A DNA stretch of 32,868 nt from positions 1 to 32,868 of the IMG/VR virus record IMGVR_UViG_3300047457_001076. The stretch is one strand, 5' to 3'. The DNA comes from a virus. A program made the translations under genes and the position numbers. Positions 23,361 to 30,416 of this stretch are shown piece by piece. The first letter of the stretch is position 1; each line of letters begins with the position of its first letter. The notes under the pieces were generated by a model. The model searched no databases and had not been told where the DNA came from. It saw only the letters and a program-made list of their open reading frames with translations.

Positions 23361-23884
23361 GGGAACTGGCCCTGCAAAAACAGTTTTTTCTCCGCAAGGC
23401 GGCGTCGGGTCAGGCCGGTGAGGACGCGGCCAGAGGCCTTATTCCAGCGTTCGAACTGGTTGGCCGCCTCGTCGATTTTGGAGACGTTCAGCAGTTTCAG
23501 CAGGGTGGAACCGGCAAACGCTCCGCGCCCGACGTTGTAGCAAAACGATACCAGGGCACCGTGCTGGCAACTGGCCAGGTTGGCCCGGACCTTATGGCTG
23601 ACGAAATCAGCGAACTCCTCCAGATCGTCCGCCAGCATCAAATCCGCCTCGGATTCGGTGAGGGCGGGGTATTGGGCCAGTGCGGCAGCGTGATCGTCCT
23701 CGCCCATCAGGAACGCCCCGGTGTCGGGGTCGCGCAGGGTTCTGCCCCAGCCGACCGTCCATATTCCTGCCGGGCAGAGTTTCGGCTGTAGGCCGATGAC
23801 GGTTTCGTCGCCGTCGTGCAGGGATTCAAAGTGCTGGATCAATGCAATGGCCCGTTCGTCGATGGGCCAGGTGGTGGTAGTCAT
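23357..23884 (-). CDS. Endolysin, GH24 (T4-type) lysozyme
   Basis: A 175-residue phage lysozyme that cleaves the glycan of peptidoglycan at host lysis. The catalytic Glu20 is in IQHFESLH; the CPAGIWTVGWGRT motif follows at residues 37-49, the GH24 core, with the subfamily form in which the Asp is replaced by Cys. A later GALVSFCYNVGRGAF is the conserved second lobe motif. There is no signal peptide or SAR helix, so it needs a holin; the small membrane protein at 8726 is one candidate, but it is far away. An insertion of about ten residues follows Glu20. Start and stop overlap neighbours by four bases. Confidence 0.93.
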   Translation of the reverse strand: MTTTTWPIDERAIALIQHFESLHDGDETVIGLQPKLCPAGIWTVGWGRTLRDPDTGAFLMGEDDHAAALAQYPALTESEADLMLADDLEEFADFVSHKVRANLASCQHGALVSFCYNVGRGAFAGSTLLKLLNVSKIDEAANQFERWNKASGRVLTGLTRRRLAEKKLFLQGQFP

Positions 23885-24483
23885 GGTGTCTCCGGGGGAG
23901 TGTGTGCGAGTTTTTGGAACTGGCGGGAGAGTTCCGCCAGCGTGAGTTCGACGTGATCCAGCAATGCGGTGCGGCAGCGCTGTTCGTCGGTTTCTGCCGC
24001 CAGTTGCGGCGAGAGGATGTCCGGCATCGCCTCCAGCCGTGCCCGGACAATGGTGGCAGCGGTGGCGACAATGCGGGCAACGTCGGCGGCACGGAGTAAT
24101 TCGCCCGTGCTGATTTCGTAGTCCCGTTTAGCCGCCATGGCGTTGTATTTTTCGCGCAACGCCTTGCTGGCCTGGTACAGGGATCCCGCCTTGTCCGTTT
24201 TGAGTTCCTGGGTGATGTCCCCGGTGGGGGGCGGTGGCTGCGGGGCGGGTTGTTGTGCAGCGGCACGGTTTGCCGCGTGACGGTCAACCGTGCCCTGGCG
24301 GGACGGGTCTCGGGTTGCGTTGATGAGTTCTACGCTCTCCGCGACACGCACTCGCTGACCGTCGTCTGTCAGCACCACCCGGCCCGCCGTGATGAGCTGG
24401 GTGACGTAACCCCGTTTCACGTTGAGATACGCGGCAAATTCGGATTTTGACAGCGTACCGTCAGCGGCAACGATGATTTTCAT
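23881..24483 (-). CDS. Terminase small subunit (Nu1-like)
   Basis: A 200-residue protein. The first 60 residues are a winged-helix/HTH domain: LSKSEFAAYLNVKRGYVTQL, then GRVVLTDDGQRVRVAESVEL, as in lambda Nu1. A Pro-rich linker (QQPAPQPPPP) leads to a helical C-terminal half that would assemble the ring and contact the large subunit. It recognises the packaging site. Unlike in lambda it is separated from the large subunit by lysozyme, the ParB-PLD gene and a small gene. The start ATG at 24483 lies next to the iteron field, so the packaging site may be close to the origin. Confidence 0.85.
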   Translation of the reverse strand: MKIIVAADGTLSKSEFAAYLNVKRGYVTQLITAGRVVLTDDGQRVRVAESVELINATRDPSRQGTVDRHAANRAAAQQPAPQPPPPTGDITQELKTDKAGSLYQASKALREKYNAMAAKRDYEISTGELLRAADVARIVATAATIVRARLEAMPDILSPQLAAETDEQRCRTALLDHVELTLAELSRQFQKLAHTPPETP

Positions 24484-24951
24484 GGTTTTATGGCCCTCAG
24501 AGCGTCGTGGTGGCGTTTTTCGTCATGGGTTGCGCCATGACTAGCGGGTTGCTGTTTTTTTCTGCCAGGGAGGGAGAGATGGATTCTTCCTCCTTTTTTC
24601 TTTCCCCACACGTTGAGAAATGTGATGTGTTTGGGGGATTTTGGGTTTGTGCAGGGTGCTGCGCGATTTGTGCAGGGTGGTGTGCAGGGTCAAATGTGCC
24701 GTGAACCCGCTAAAAATGCGGGGTGTGCAGGGTGTGCAGGGTGTGCAGGGTGTATACGTGTGCGTGAATGCGTTTGTGGTGTGGTGGGCGGAGTGTGTGC
24801 CTGCGTTTCCCGCGTACGTGTGCGTGAGACCCTGCACACCCTGCACAAGCGGCATTCTGACTGGGTTTTGACCCTGCACAGCACCCTGCACAGCACCCTG
24901 CACACCCTGCACAATCAGTTGATTTTGCATAAAATAAGCACCTTTTGTGGT
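24484..24951. repeat. Iteron field, probable replication origin (6 + 6 inverted 9-bp repeats)
   Basis: Between small terminase and primase-helicase there is no real gene. GTGCAGGGT occurs six times on the plus strand (24649, 24670, 24682, 24725, 24734, 24743) and its reverse complement ACCCTGCAC six times (24829, 24838, 24871, 24883, 24895, 24904). A centre of ~77 bp separates the two groups and contains a direct repeat TACGTGTGCGTGA (24755-24767 and 24815-24827). The arrangement matches iteron-type origins next to P4-like primase-helicase genes. A hairpin GTCATGG/CCATGAC lies at 24522-24541. Confidence 0.8.
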
Positions 24952-27354
24952 TTAGCCGCCTTGATTCAGCCCGGCTTTGTAGTCCGAGACTGCGGCTCGG
25001 AACGCTGCGACGCACTCGCCCAGCCAGACTGATTCGGATTGTGCGCCTGGGGCGGCACTATGGGCCGGTACCAGGAACGTCTGCGGGTTTTTGGAGGGAG
25101 CCAGTCCGATCAAATAGCGTTTTCGCTCCTTGCTGCCAAATCCGCTTTTGGTTATTTTGTCGATTACTTTGTTGATCGGTGCCGCCTTGAACCCCGCCCG
25201 CTGGCAGAATGTCCGATAAACGTCGTAAATGTCCTCGGTCAGTGCAGGCACCACGGGTAAGCCGAGCGAACCGTCTGCCCACTCGATCCTGAACCGGTCA
25301 ATCGAATCGCGGGATAAATCAATCAACTCCCGCTTTGCCTCCGTCATGGGGGGTTTTGCGTGTTCATCAAAATCCCCCATCTCGACCTGGAGCAAATAGT
25401 GATGCAGGGCGGCCCGGCCACCATTTTTTAGCTCTGCTACTACCTCATCGTAAAACGATTTTTTGAGTTTTGCGGGTGTCCAGACAATCGCGTGACGCCG
25501 GTCGTCTTCTTCCAGCACAGTAGGCATCCTTTCGTTACTCAGAAAAACCATATTGGCGTGGTTTTTCTCGTCGTATGCAGCGGCACCCTTGGGGTTAATG
25601 CGTATCCAGTCGCCGGTGACGAACGATTTCAGCTTGTTTTTTACATGAAACAATTCCTGCCGGGCCACCGTTTCGTCAGCGATCAAAAACAATTTCGCTG
25701 ATGCCCAGTCGTTGAATTTGTCCTCCAGGCTATTCTGGTCGATAACCCGCCCATACCTGCCGTATATCGCCATCACGGTCTCAAAAAACAGGTTTTTGCC
25801 AGTGCCCTGTGGGCCGTGGACGACAATGGTCGTTTTCATTTTCGCCCCAGGGTTTTGAAGCGGGTATGCCAGCCATCTCACTATAAAATTGTACAGGGGC
25901 AGCGGATCCGATTCCCCCTCGCACATGTACATCAGCAAATCCAGCAACCTGGAGCAATCGCCCTCGGCAGGCTGAGTGGGCCATCCTGCCCACAGATTGC
26001 AACTGATCTCCGGGTCAGTGCCCGCCGGGTCAAACCCGACGCTCTCCAGCCGGACAATCCGGCGATCGGGCGATGCCTGCCATTCCCTGCCCAGTTCGCG
26101 GAACCGGCAGGCGTCCCTCATGCTGCCGAGCTTCATCAGCCGATGTTCCACGTGATCGAACACCATGCCGTCGCTGGCGTATACCAGGCTGAACCGGTCG
26201 AGGAGTTCATCGACTGTAGTGAATGGCTTTATCTCACCCCGCCCCCCCGACGGAGGTTCGCCCGCGCTGGCGGCAGGTTCGGCGTTCCATTGCAGTTGTT
26301 GCAGCGCGGCATCGATCTGATTCCTGACCAGGGATAGTCCCTCGATGCAGTGCAGGTCGTTGAAATCGGTAATTTTTGTGCCGGTGGCCTTGTATGCGTC
26401 AAACCGGGCCGCGTTATCACTAAACCGGGGAGCGACCCATGCGCCCTGCACCAGCAACGCCGATGAGCTGGCTGCCTCGATGCCGGCATTGCGGCAGCCA
26501 TGCGGCTGGCCGCAGTGGCCGCAGGTTGCGCCGGCACTTTTCACGATGGGCTCTTTGCAGTGGCCGCACTGGCCAAAATCATCATCGTCGGCGCAAATCA
26601 GCCACCGGGTGCGTTTGTGTTGTTTCCGCAGTTCCCGCAGGTTCGGCTGAATCTGACTGTCGGAAAACGCGACCAGGACAGGCAGGCCGGTGGCGGCTCG
26701 CAGTGATGCCCCGGTGGCGTATCCCTCGGTGACCAGGCAGATCGGGCCGGGGGTGCCGATCCAGTGATGACCGCACTTGACTGCCGCGCCCTTTGGCCAG
26801 TACCGCTTATCCTTCCCCCCGTTTTTTTTGATTTCGTCCTGGCTATGTTCGCGCGAAAAAATCAGTTGCACGGCTGTCAGTCTGCAATCCGGCTGGTGTA
26901 TCGGCACGACCAGATCGCCTCGATCCGTGTAGCGCACGCCGTAGCCCTGGATTTTTTTTCGCTCCAGGTAATCGCTGCGTCCGTCCGAGGACAGTGAATC
27001 CCAGAATGCCCGTGCCTCCGCTGCCGCTGCCGTTTCTCGGGCTCTCTCCCGTCGCTCGAACTCACGCTGGTCTGCCGCCATGCGCTCGCGTATAGCGGCA
27101 CGCTGCTCTGCACTCATATCCGTGGGCAGCCCGCCAATTTTCTGGTAGCCGTTGTCCGAATTGCCGTCCCATATCCCGTAACCCCCGACAATCCAATCGT
27201 CGCCATTGTTTGAGATCAGGTGTAACCGATACCACCCCTGTTTATGCGGCCTCCCTTTGACTCTGGTTTTGACCTCGCGCCCACTGACCTCCAGTCGGGT
27301 CACGTCCAGGCCGTGGGCCTGGAGTTCTGCCAAAACGTCGCTGTAATTTTTCAT
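24952..27354 (-). CDS. Phage primase-helicase (Toprim plus SF3/DUF5906)
   Basis: An 800-residue replication protein of the P4-alpha kind. Residues ~120-300 are the primase part: a DNA-primase core with VTEGYATGASL (Toprim Glu210) and the acidic LICADDDDFG (252-261). Inside the latter domain sits a small zinc ribbon (CGHC at 263-266, CGHC at 278-281). Residues ~375-690 are the SF3 helicase: Walker A GPQGTGKN (514-521), Walker B LFLIADE (555-561), and the sensor region NMVFLSNE. The C-terminal ~100 residues form a winged-helix-like tail. It would recognise the iterons beside its 3' end, unwind and prime. ATG at 27354 has GAGAG upstream. It is the main replication gene visible. Confidence 0.93.
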   Translation of the reverse strand: MKNYSDVLAELQAHGLDVTRLEVSGREVKTRVKGRPHKQGWYRLHLISNNGDDWIVGGYGIWDGNSDNGYQKIGGLPTDMSAEQRAAIRERMAADQREFERRERARETAAAAEARAFWDSLSSDGRSDYLERKKIQGYGVRYTDRGDLVVPIHQPDCRLTAVQLIFSREHSQDEIKKNGGKDKRYWPKGAAVKCGHHWIGTPGPICLVTEGYATGASLRAATGLPVLVAFSDSQIQPNLRELRKQHKRTRWLICADDDDFGQCGHCKEPIVKSAGATCGHCGQPHGCRNAGIEAASSSALLVQGAWVAPRFSDNAARFDAYKATGTKITDFNDLHCIEGLSLVRNQIDAALQQLQWNAEPAASAGEPPSGGRGEIKPFTTVDELLDRFSLVYASDGMVFDHVEHRLMKLGSMRDACRFRELGREWQASPDRRIVRLESVGFDPAGTDPEISCNLWAGWPTQPAEGDCSRLLDLLMYMCEGESDPLPLYNFIVRWLAYPLQNPGAKMKTTIVVHGPQGTGKNLFFETVMAIYGRYGRVIDQNSLEDKFNDWASAKLFLIADETVARQELFHVKNKLKSFVTGDWIRINPKGAAAYDEKNHANMVFLSNERMPTVLEEDDRRHAIVWTPAKLKKSFYDEVVAELKNGGRAALHHYLLQVEMGDFDEHAKPPMTEAKRELIDLSRDSIDRFRIEWADGSLGLPVVPALTEDIYDVYRTFCQRAGFKAAPINKVIDKITKSGFGSKERKRYLIGLAPSKNPQTFLVPAHSAAPGAQSESVWLGECVAAFRAAVSDYKAGLNQGG

Positions 27355-27456
27355 CTTGCTCTCGTCAGATCATTCATCATCGCCCTTTTCGGGTCTTTTT
27401 TGTATGATGAAAAAACAAAACCCCCGTCAGAGTCCGCTGTCGAGGGTTTTGTGGCG

Positions 27457-27660
27457 TCAGTTTTGGCCAGATTCTGTACTAGCCGGGAATCCTGACTCCC
27501 GGAATAATTGTTGCCGACTGGCGTGGCTGACATCCTGCAGCGCCAGCAGGCGCAGATACGCCGACTCGGACAGACCCAGGCTGTCCCTGCGGTTGCGGAT
27601 GGCGGCCCATTCAGTTGGGTTCACCAATACCTTCAGTGCAATGTCTCGTTTCTCGCTCAT
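27457..27660 (-). CDS. Small RHH-type protein
   Basis: A 67-residue protein from the ATG at 27660, which has GAGGA seven bases upstream; an earlier Met at 27690 has no site. KRDIALKVLVNPTEWAAIRN, then a helix with LGLSESAYLRLLAL, resembles the ribbon-helix-helix core found in plasmid MobC-like and phage repressor-like proteins. It lies between the Cro-like gene and the primase gene and probably binds DNA as a dimer, perhaps at early promoters or the origin. The 102-base gap to the primase gene holds a weak GC-rich hairpin followed by a T-rich stretch. Confidence 0.68.
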   Translation of the reverse strand: MSEKRDIALKVLVNPTEWAAIRNRRDSLGLSESAYLRLLALQDVSHASRQQLFRESGFPASTESGQN

Positions 27661-27713
27661 TGTCAGGTCCTCAAACATGTTCATCATCACGTACCCGGCC
27701 CGTGGTGGTTGAT

Positions 27714-27739
27714 AAAAAAGCCGCCGACGAATCGGCGGC
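27714..27739 (-). terminator. Terminator after the Cro-like gene
   Basis: GCCGCCGA (27732-27739 region, minus strand) pairs perfectly with TCGGCGGC, loop TTCG, followed by six T at 27714-27719. Downstream early genes would need antitermination or read-through. Confidence 0.88.
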
Positions 27740-27767
27740 GAGCTTGGCGGCGGTAGGAAATCGTCGG

Positions 27768-27971
27768 TTAATCGGGGGGGTAAACGTCGGGGCGGGTCTC
27801 GTGTCGCCGTACCCGTCCACCGGTGATCTGCTCCAGCAGGAGTGCGTGTTTCGCTTGTGGCAGTACACGCCCAGTCACCCAGTGCGACACCGCGCCCTGA
27901 CTGACCCCCAGTTGTTTAGCCAGGTCGGCCTGGCTCATTTGCATCAATTTGAGGTAATCACCGATCGTCAT
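27768..27971 (-). CDS. Cro-like repressor
   Basis: A 67-residue HTH protein of the Cro/YdaS type: TIGDYLKLMQMSQADLAKQL then GVSQGAVSHWVTGRVLP. It faces the CI-like gene at 28085 across a 113-base switch region, the standard lysis-lysogeny layout. The ATG at 27971 is only about seven bases from the predicted -10 box of its own promoter, so the mRNA is probably leaderless or nearly so. The next 40 residues are a short basic tail. Confidence 0.88.
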   Translation of the reverse strand: MTIGDYLKLMQMSQADLAKQLGVSQGAVSHWVTGRVLPQAKHALLLEQITGGRVRRHETRPDVYPPD

Positions 27972-28084
27972 GCGCGAAAAATATAGCTGATAGTTGAATT
28001 TGTCAATAGCGATGATATTTGAGCGGGGCGTGAATCAGTGATAGCGTTCCGTTTCCCATCAACAATCCATTGAGTGATTAAAAT
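27972..28084. promoter_or_regulatory. Divergent lysis-lysogeny switch region
   Basis: Minus strand: TTGACA (28001-28006), 17 bases, TATTTT (27978-27983), the cro promoter. Operator AATAGCGATGATATT (28005-28019) overlaps its -35; a weaker copy with ATAGCTGATAGTT (27983-27995) overlaps the -10. Plus strand: TTGAAT (27994-27999), 16 bases, TATTTG (28016-28021) could drive the CI-like gene, again covered by the operator. The CI-like start at 28085 has no Shine-Dalgarno. Confidence 0.75.
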
Positions 28085-28552
28085 ATGATCAAAAAAACCA
28101 GACAGCGGGCGGCCCCCGCACAGTGGCAAATTGAAGATGCCGCGAGACTGAAAGCTCTATTTTTTGAGCGGAAACGCCTGGAGGGTCTGACCGAGGCTCA
28201 GTTTGCCGCCGATTTTTTCGATGGGGCATCCCAGGGCGCAGTGAATCATTACCTGACCGGGCGTCAGCCACTCAACCTGGACGCACTGATCCGTTTCAGC
28301 AAGGGCCTCGGCTGCCTGGCCAGTGAAATCAGTCCGCGCCTGAGCGAACGCCTCACCGATGCGCTGCACAGCGGCGTCCTGGAGCGGGCAGCCAGTTATT
28401 CACCCGAGGTGGCTGCCATCGCATCACTGGCGGAGTCCCTGGATGCCGAGGGTAAAAAAGCTGTTCGGCAAATTGCTCAAAATGAGAAACGGAATTTCGA
28501 TCTGCGGCAGCAGATGGCCGAAATGGTAAAAAATCTACGCAACACCGCATAG
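28085..28552 (+). CDS. CI-like repressor without protease domain
   Basis: A 155-residue protein. Residues ~20-75 hold an HTH with SQGAVNHYLTGRQPLN, in which QGAVNHYLTG matches the Cro-like protein's QGAVSHWVTG, so both probably bind the same operators. Residues ~40-70 recognise, then a helical tail (AEGKKAVRQIAQNEKRNFDL) likely serves dimer formation. There is no LexA-type Ser-Lys peptidase domain, so induction cannot be by RecA-driven self-cleavage; the antirepressor at 13976 offers another route. It is followed by a strong terminator. Confidence 0.85.
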   Translation: MIKKTRQRAAPAQWQIEDAARLKALFFERKRLEGLTEAQFAADFFDGASQGAVNHYLTGRQPLNLDALIRFSKGLGCLASEISPRLSERLTDALHSGVLERAASYSPEVAAIASLAESLDAEGKKAVRQIAQNEKRNFDLRQQMAEMVKNLRNTA

Positions 28553-28604
28553 CCTGCCAGGTTCGATTCGGTCTACCTGGTCTGATCGAACCCGACCTAC
28601 CCAA

Positions 28605-28630
28605 CCCGCCATGATGGCGGGTTTTTTTTT
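28605..28630 (+). terminator. Terminator of the CI-like gene
   Basis: CCCGCCA (28605-28611), loop TGA, TGGCGGG (28615-28621), then nine T. It lies 53 bases after the CI-like stop. Confidence 0.93.
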
Positions 28631-28658
28631 GCCTGTCGCATTCGTCATTGCAAAAAAT

Positions 28659-28700
28659 TATATCACTGCTATTTACAACTAAAAATAGCAACGATATTAT
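28659..28700 (+). promoter_or_regulatory. Right early promoter with two operators
   Basis: TTTACA (28672-28677), 17 bases, TATTAT (28695-28700). Operator copies lie on both boxes: inverted copy ending GCTATT at 28659-28673 overlaps the -35, AATAGCAACGATATT at 28684-28698 overlaps the -10. This should be the repressed promoter for genes from 28796 on. Confidence 0.85.
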
Positions 28701-28756
28701 TTGCGCCAACGCTGTTCCTCGCGTTAGCCGGTAAACCGGCGCTTGTCAGACCACTC

Positions 28757-28781
28757 AGGGCAGGGAAGCCCTCTTTTTTTT
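28757..28781 (+). terminator. Attenuator-like terminator in the early leader
   Basis: AGGGC (28757-28761) pairs with GCCCT (28768-28772), then TC and eight T (28774-28781), just before the first early gene. A CCGGT/ACCGG hairpin lies upstream. It may hold back early transcription unless antitermination acts. Confidence 0.6.
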
Positions 28782-28795
28782 CAAGAGGCAAAACG

Positions 28796-29116
28796 ATGCG
28801 CTTTGTATTTATCAGTCGGCACCAGCCGACCGACGACCAGATCCGCCTGGCGGACGAACACGAAATTGAATTGATCCATGTCGGCGACACGGACGGATTC
28901 ACCGTCACCGGCGATTGGGTGGATGCCAGCACCAGCCAGCATGTTGACGGCGTAGTGGTCGTTCACGCGGCAGCTGCGGTGCGGCTGCTGATGGAGGGGT
29001 ATACGGTCGGCATTTTTGAAAACGCCAACCGGGCCGAAGTAGGCCAACCGCCCGAATTTAAGGCGGTTGCTCTGCACATTTACGACAAGGATTTCGGAGG
29101 CGACCATGAGTATTAA
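28796..29116 (+). CDS. Unknown small alpha/beta protein, first gene of the right early operon
   Basis: A 106-residue protein with a Rossmann-like alternation: MRFVFISRHQPTDDQIRLA, then ELIHVGD, a strand VDGVVVVHAAAAVRLLMEG and YTVGIFENANRAE. It starts after AAGAGG and an attenuator. Family not recognised with certainty. The opening strand followed by SRH and a helix, and the later GxVVVxHxAAA pattern, faintly recall Csx16-type proteins (opening TRHPGAxEW), but this is only an impression. First early genes in temperate phages often act against host defences or control the switch. Confidence 0.7.
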   Translation: MRFVFISRHQPTDDQIRLADEHEIELIHVGDTDGFTVTGDWVDASTSQHVDGVVVVHAAAAVRLLMEGYTVGIFENANRAEVGQPPEFKAVALHIYDKDFGGDHEY

Positions 29117-29402
29117 GATGTTGAAAAAAATGGGAGCGACTCTCAAAAACTTGTCACTCAGGTGGGCGGTATGGTGGAACCAGGTATTGCTGGCGATTGA
29201 CGACTGGCTGATTTTGCGGCGGGTTGCCGCCATAAAAACTGCCGAAAAACGGGCGGGAAAAACCATTGAACGCTCGACCCGACGGCTAGTAAAGCTTCGC
29301 CTGGCTCAGGCAAACGCCATGGCCGATGCCAGCATGGCAGCAGCAACCCCGCGCAGACGACCGACCACCTGCGCTATTCGAGTCATCAGGCCATCTATAT
29401 GA
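29106..29402 (+). CDS. Unknown basic helical protein
   Basis: A 98-residue protein from the ATG at 29106, which has GGAGG upstream. The N-terminal half has a Trp-rich helix (LRWAVWWNQVLLAIDDWLIL) that might lie on a membrane; the rest is strongly basic and helical (ATPRRRPTT near the end). Start overlaps the previous gene; the stop overlaps the next start (ATGA, 29399-29402). With the following hydrolase it might form a small lysis-related pair, but there is no clear transmembrane segment. Confidence 0.65.
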   Translation: MSIKMLKKMGATLKNLSLRWAVWWNQVLLAIDDWLILRRVAAIKTAEKRAGKTIERSTRRLVKLRLAQANAMADASMAAATPRRRPTTCAIRVIRPSI

Positions 29403-29731
29403 TGGCCACATCGCTCCTTTGCCTCGCCCTGGTCGTCGCCAGGGAGGCAGGCGGGGAACCGCCCAACGTGCAACGAGCGGTGACCCACGTAGTTCGCAAC
29501 CGCATGGCACACACCGGCAAATCGGTGTGTTATGTAACGAAGCTGCGCCAGCAATTCCAGCGGGCGCGGCGCAAGCCCGACATTGCGCTGATCGAACGGG
29601 TTGCTTCAGCATGGCGACAAGCCGACATCACCCACGGTGCTACCCATTTCCACGATCCCAGGCGCAAACCGGCCTGGGCCAGACACATGACCCAAACCGC
29701 CCACCTGGGGCGACTGCGGTTTTACAAATAG
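29399..29731 (+). CDS. Cell wall hydrolase, SleB-type
   Basis: A 110-residue protein with a short hydrophobic start (MATSLLCLALVVA) leading straight into the catalytic motif AREAGGE (Glu16). Conserved parts follow: AVTHVVRNRM, VCYVTKLRQQFQ, ITHGATHFHDP, PAWARHM and a final LRFYK. These are the marks of the SleB/Hydrolase_2 family, which cuts peptidoglycan. The hydrophobic start could be a signal or anchor, but it merges with the domain. It is a second lytic enzyme besides the lysozyme at 23357 and lies in the early operon, which is unusual for a lysis gene. Confidence 0.85.
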   Translation: MMATSLLCLALVVAREAGGEPPNVQRAVTHVVRNRMAHTGKSVCYVTKLRQQFQRARRKPDIALIERVASAWRQADITHGATHFHDPRRKPAWARHMTQTAHLGRLRFYK

Positions 29732-29882
29732 GGTTCGGGTTTTTTTTGGGTTGCATACCCACCGCAGGGATCATGGATGACTGGGCGGGCCGGAGTGAGA
29801 CGTCGGCAACTGGGTTTTTTTCATGAATCCCGGTCAACACTCACACGAAATCGGGCCGGACTCGGGCTTGGGTTTCGGGATT

Positions 29883-29907
29883 CGCCGCCCTAAGCGGCGT
29901 TTTTTTT
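29883..29907 (+). terminator. Terminator inside the early operon
   Basis: CGCCGC (29883-29888), loop CCTAA, GCGGCG (29894-29899), eight T. It separates the hydrolase gene from the methylase gene; no gene is seen between 29732 and 29953. Confidence 0.9.
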
Positions 29908-29953
29908 GAACGAGGCGGCTTTCCGCTGCACCGACGAGTTATATGCCGCCTTG

Positions 29954-30400
29954 ATGAATACAGAATTGATGTTTTCGAGCGCAAATGATGTTTGGGCTAC
30001 CCCGCAATGGTTGTTCGATGCGCTCAACAAAGAATTTGGATTTACCCTTGATCCGTGCAGCGACGGCACGAACGCCAAAACGGAAAAGTTCTTCTCGATC
30101 TACGATAGCGGGCTGCTGAAAGACTGGGGCACAGAAACAGTATTTATGAATCCGCCCTACAGCGAGTGCAAAAAATGGATGCAAAAGGCTTATGGAGCAG
30201 CGCAAGAAGGCGCGACAGTTGTTTGCCTTGTCCCTGCCAGAACCGACACCGAATGGTGGCACCGCTTCGCCATGAAAGGTGAAATCAGGTTGTTGCGGGG
30301 GCGGCTGAAATTTGGAGATGCCAAGAGTGCCGCACCGTTCCCGAGTGCCATCATTGTTTTCCGGCCCCGCGAATTCAAGATGGTGGCGTGCGACTTCTAA
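29954..30400 (+). CDS. Phage DNA N6-adenine methyltransferase (Dam family)
   Basis: A 148-residue protein. The phage Dam-type pattern is complete: FSSANDVWATPQWLFDALN, LDPCSD, GLLKDWG, and the catalytic FMNPPYSECKKW (N-PPY), followed by VVCLVPARTDTEWWH. It methylates adenine, probably to hide phage DNA from restriction. The start is uncertain: ATG at 29954 and 29969 are both reasonable and neither has a clear Shine-Dalgarno; a TTG at 29906 inside the terminator T run is unlikely. Confidence 0.92.
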   Translation: MNTELMFSSANDVWATPQWLFDALNKEFGFTLDPCSDGTNAKTEKFFSIYDSGLLKDWGTETVFMNPPYSECKKWMQKAYGAAQEGATVVCLVPARTDTEWWHRFAMKGEIRLLRGRLKFGDAKSAAPFPSAIIVFRPREFKMVACDF

Positions 30401-30416
30401 CAATGTTGAGGCTGAC

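Noticed and set aside
24541-25032. Frames of VQGVQG and LHTLHT type across the iteron field as proteins
   Set aside because: They arise from the 9-bp iterons being read in frame; both strands and several frames give similar products.
27355-27456. Terminator between the RHH-like gene and the primase gene
   Set aside because: The GC-rich stem is imperfect and the T run is broken; the two genes are probably co-transcribed.
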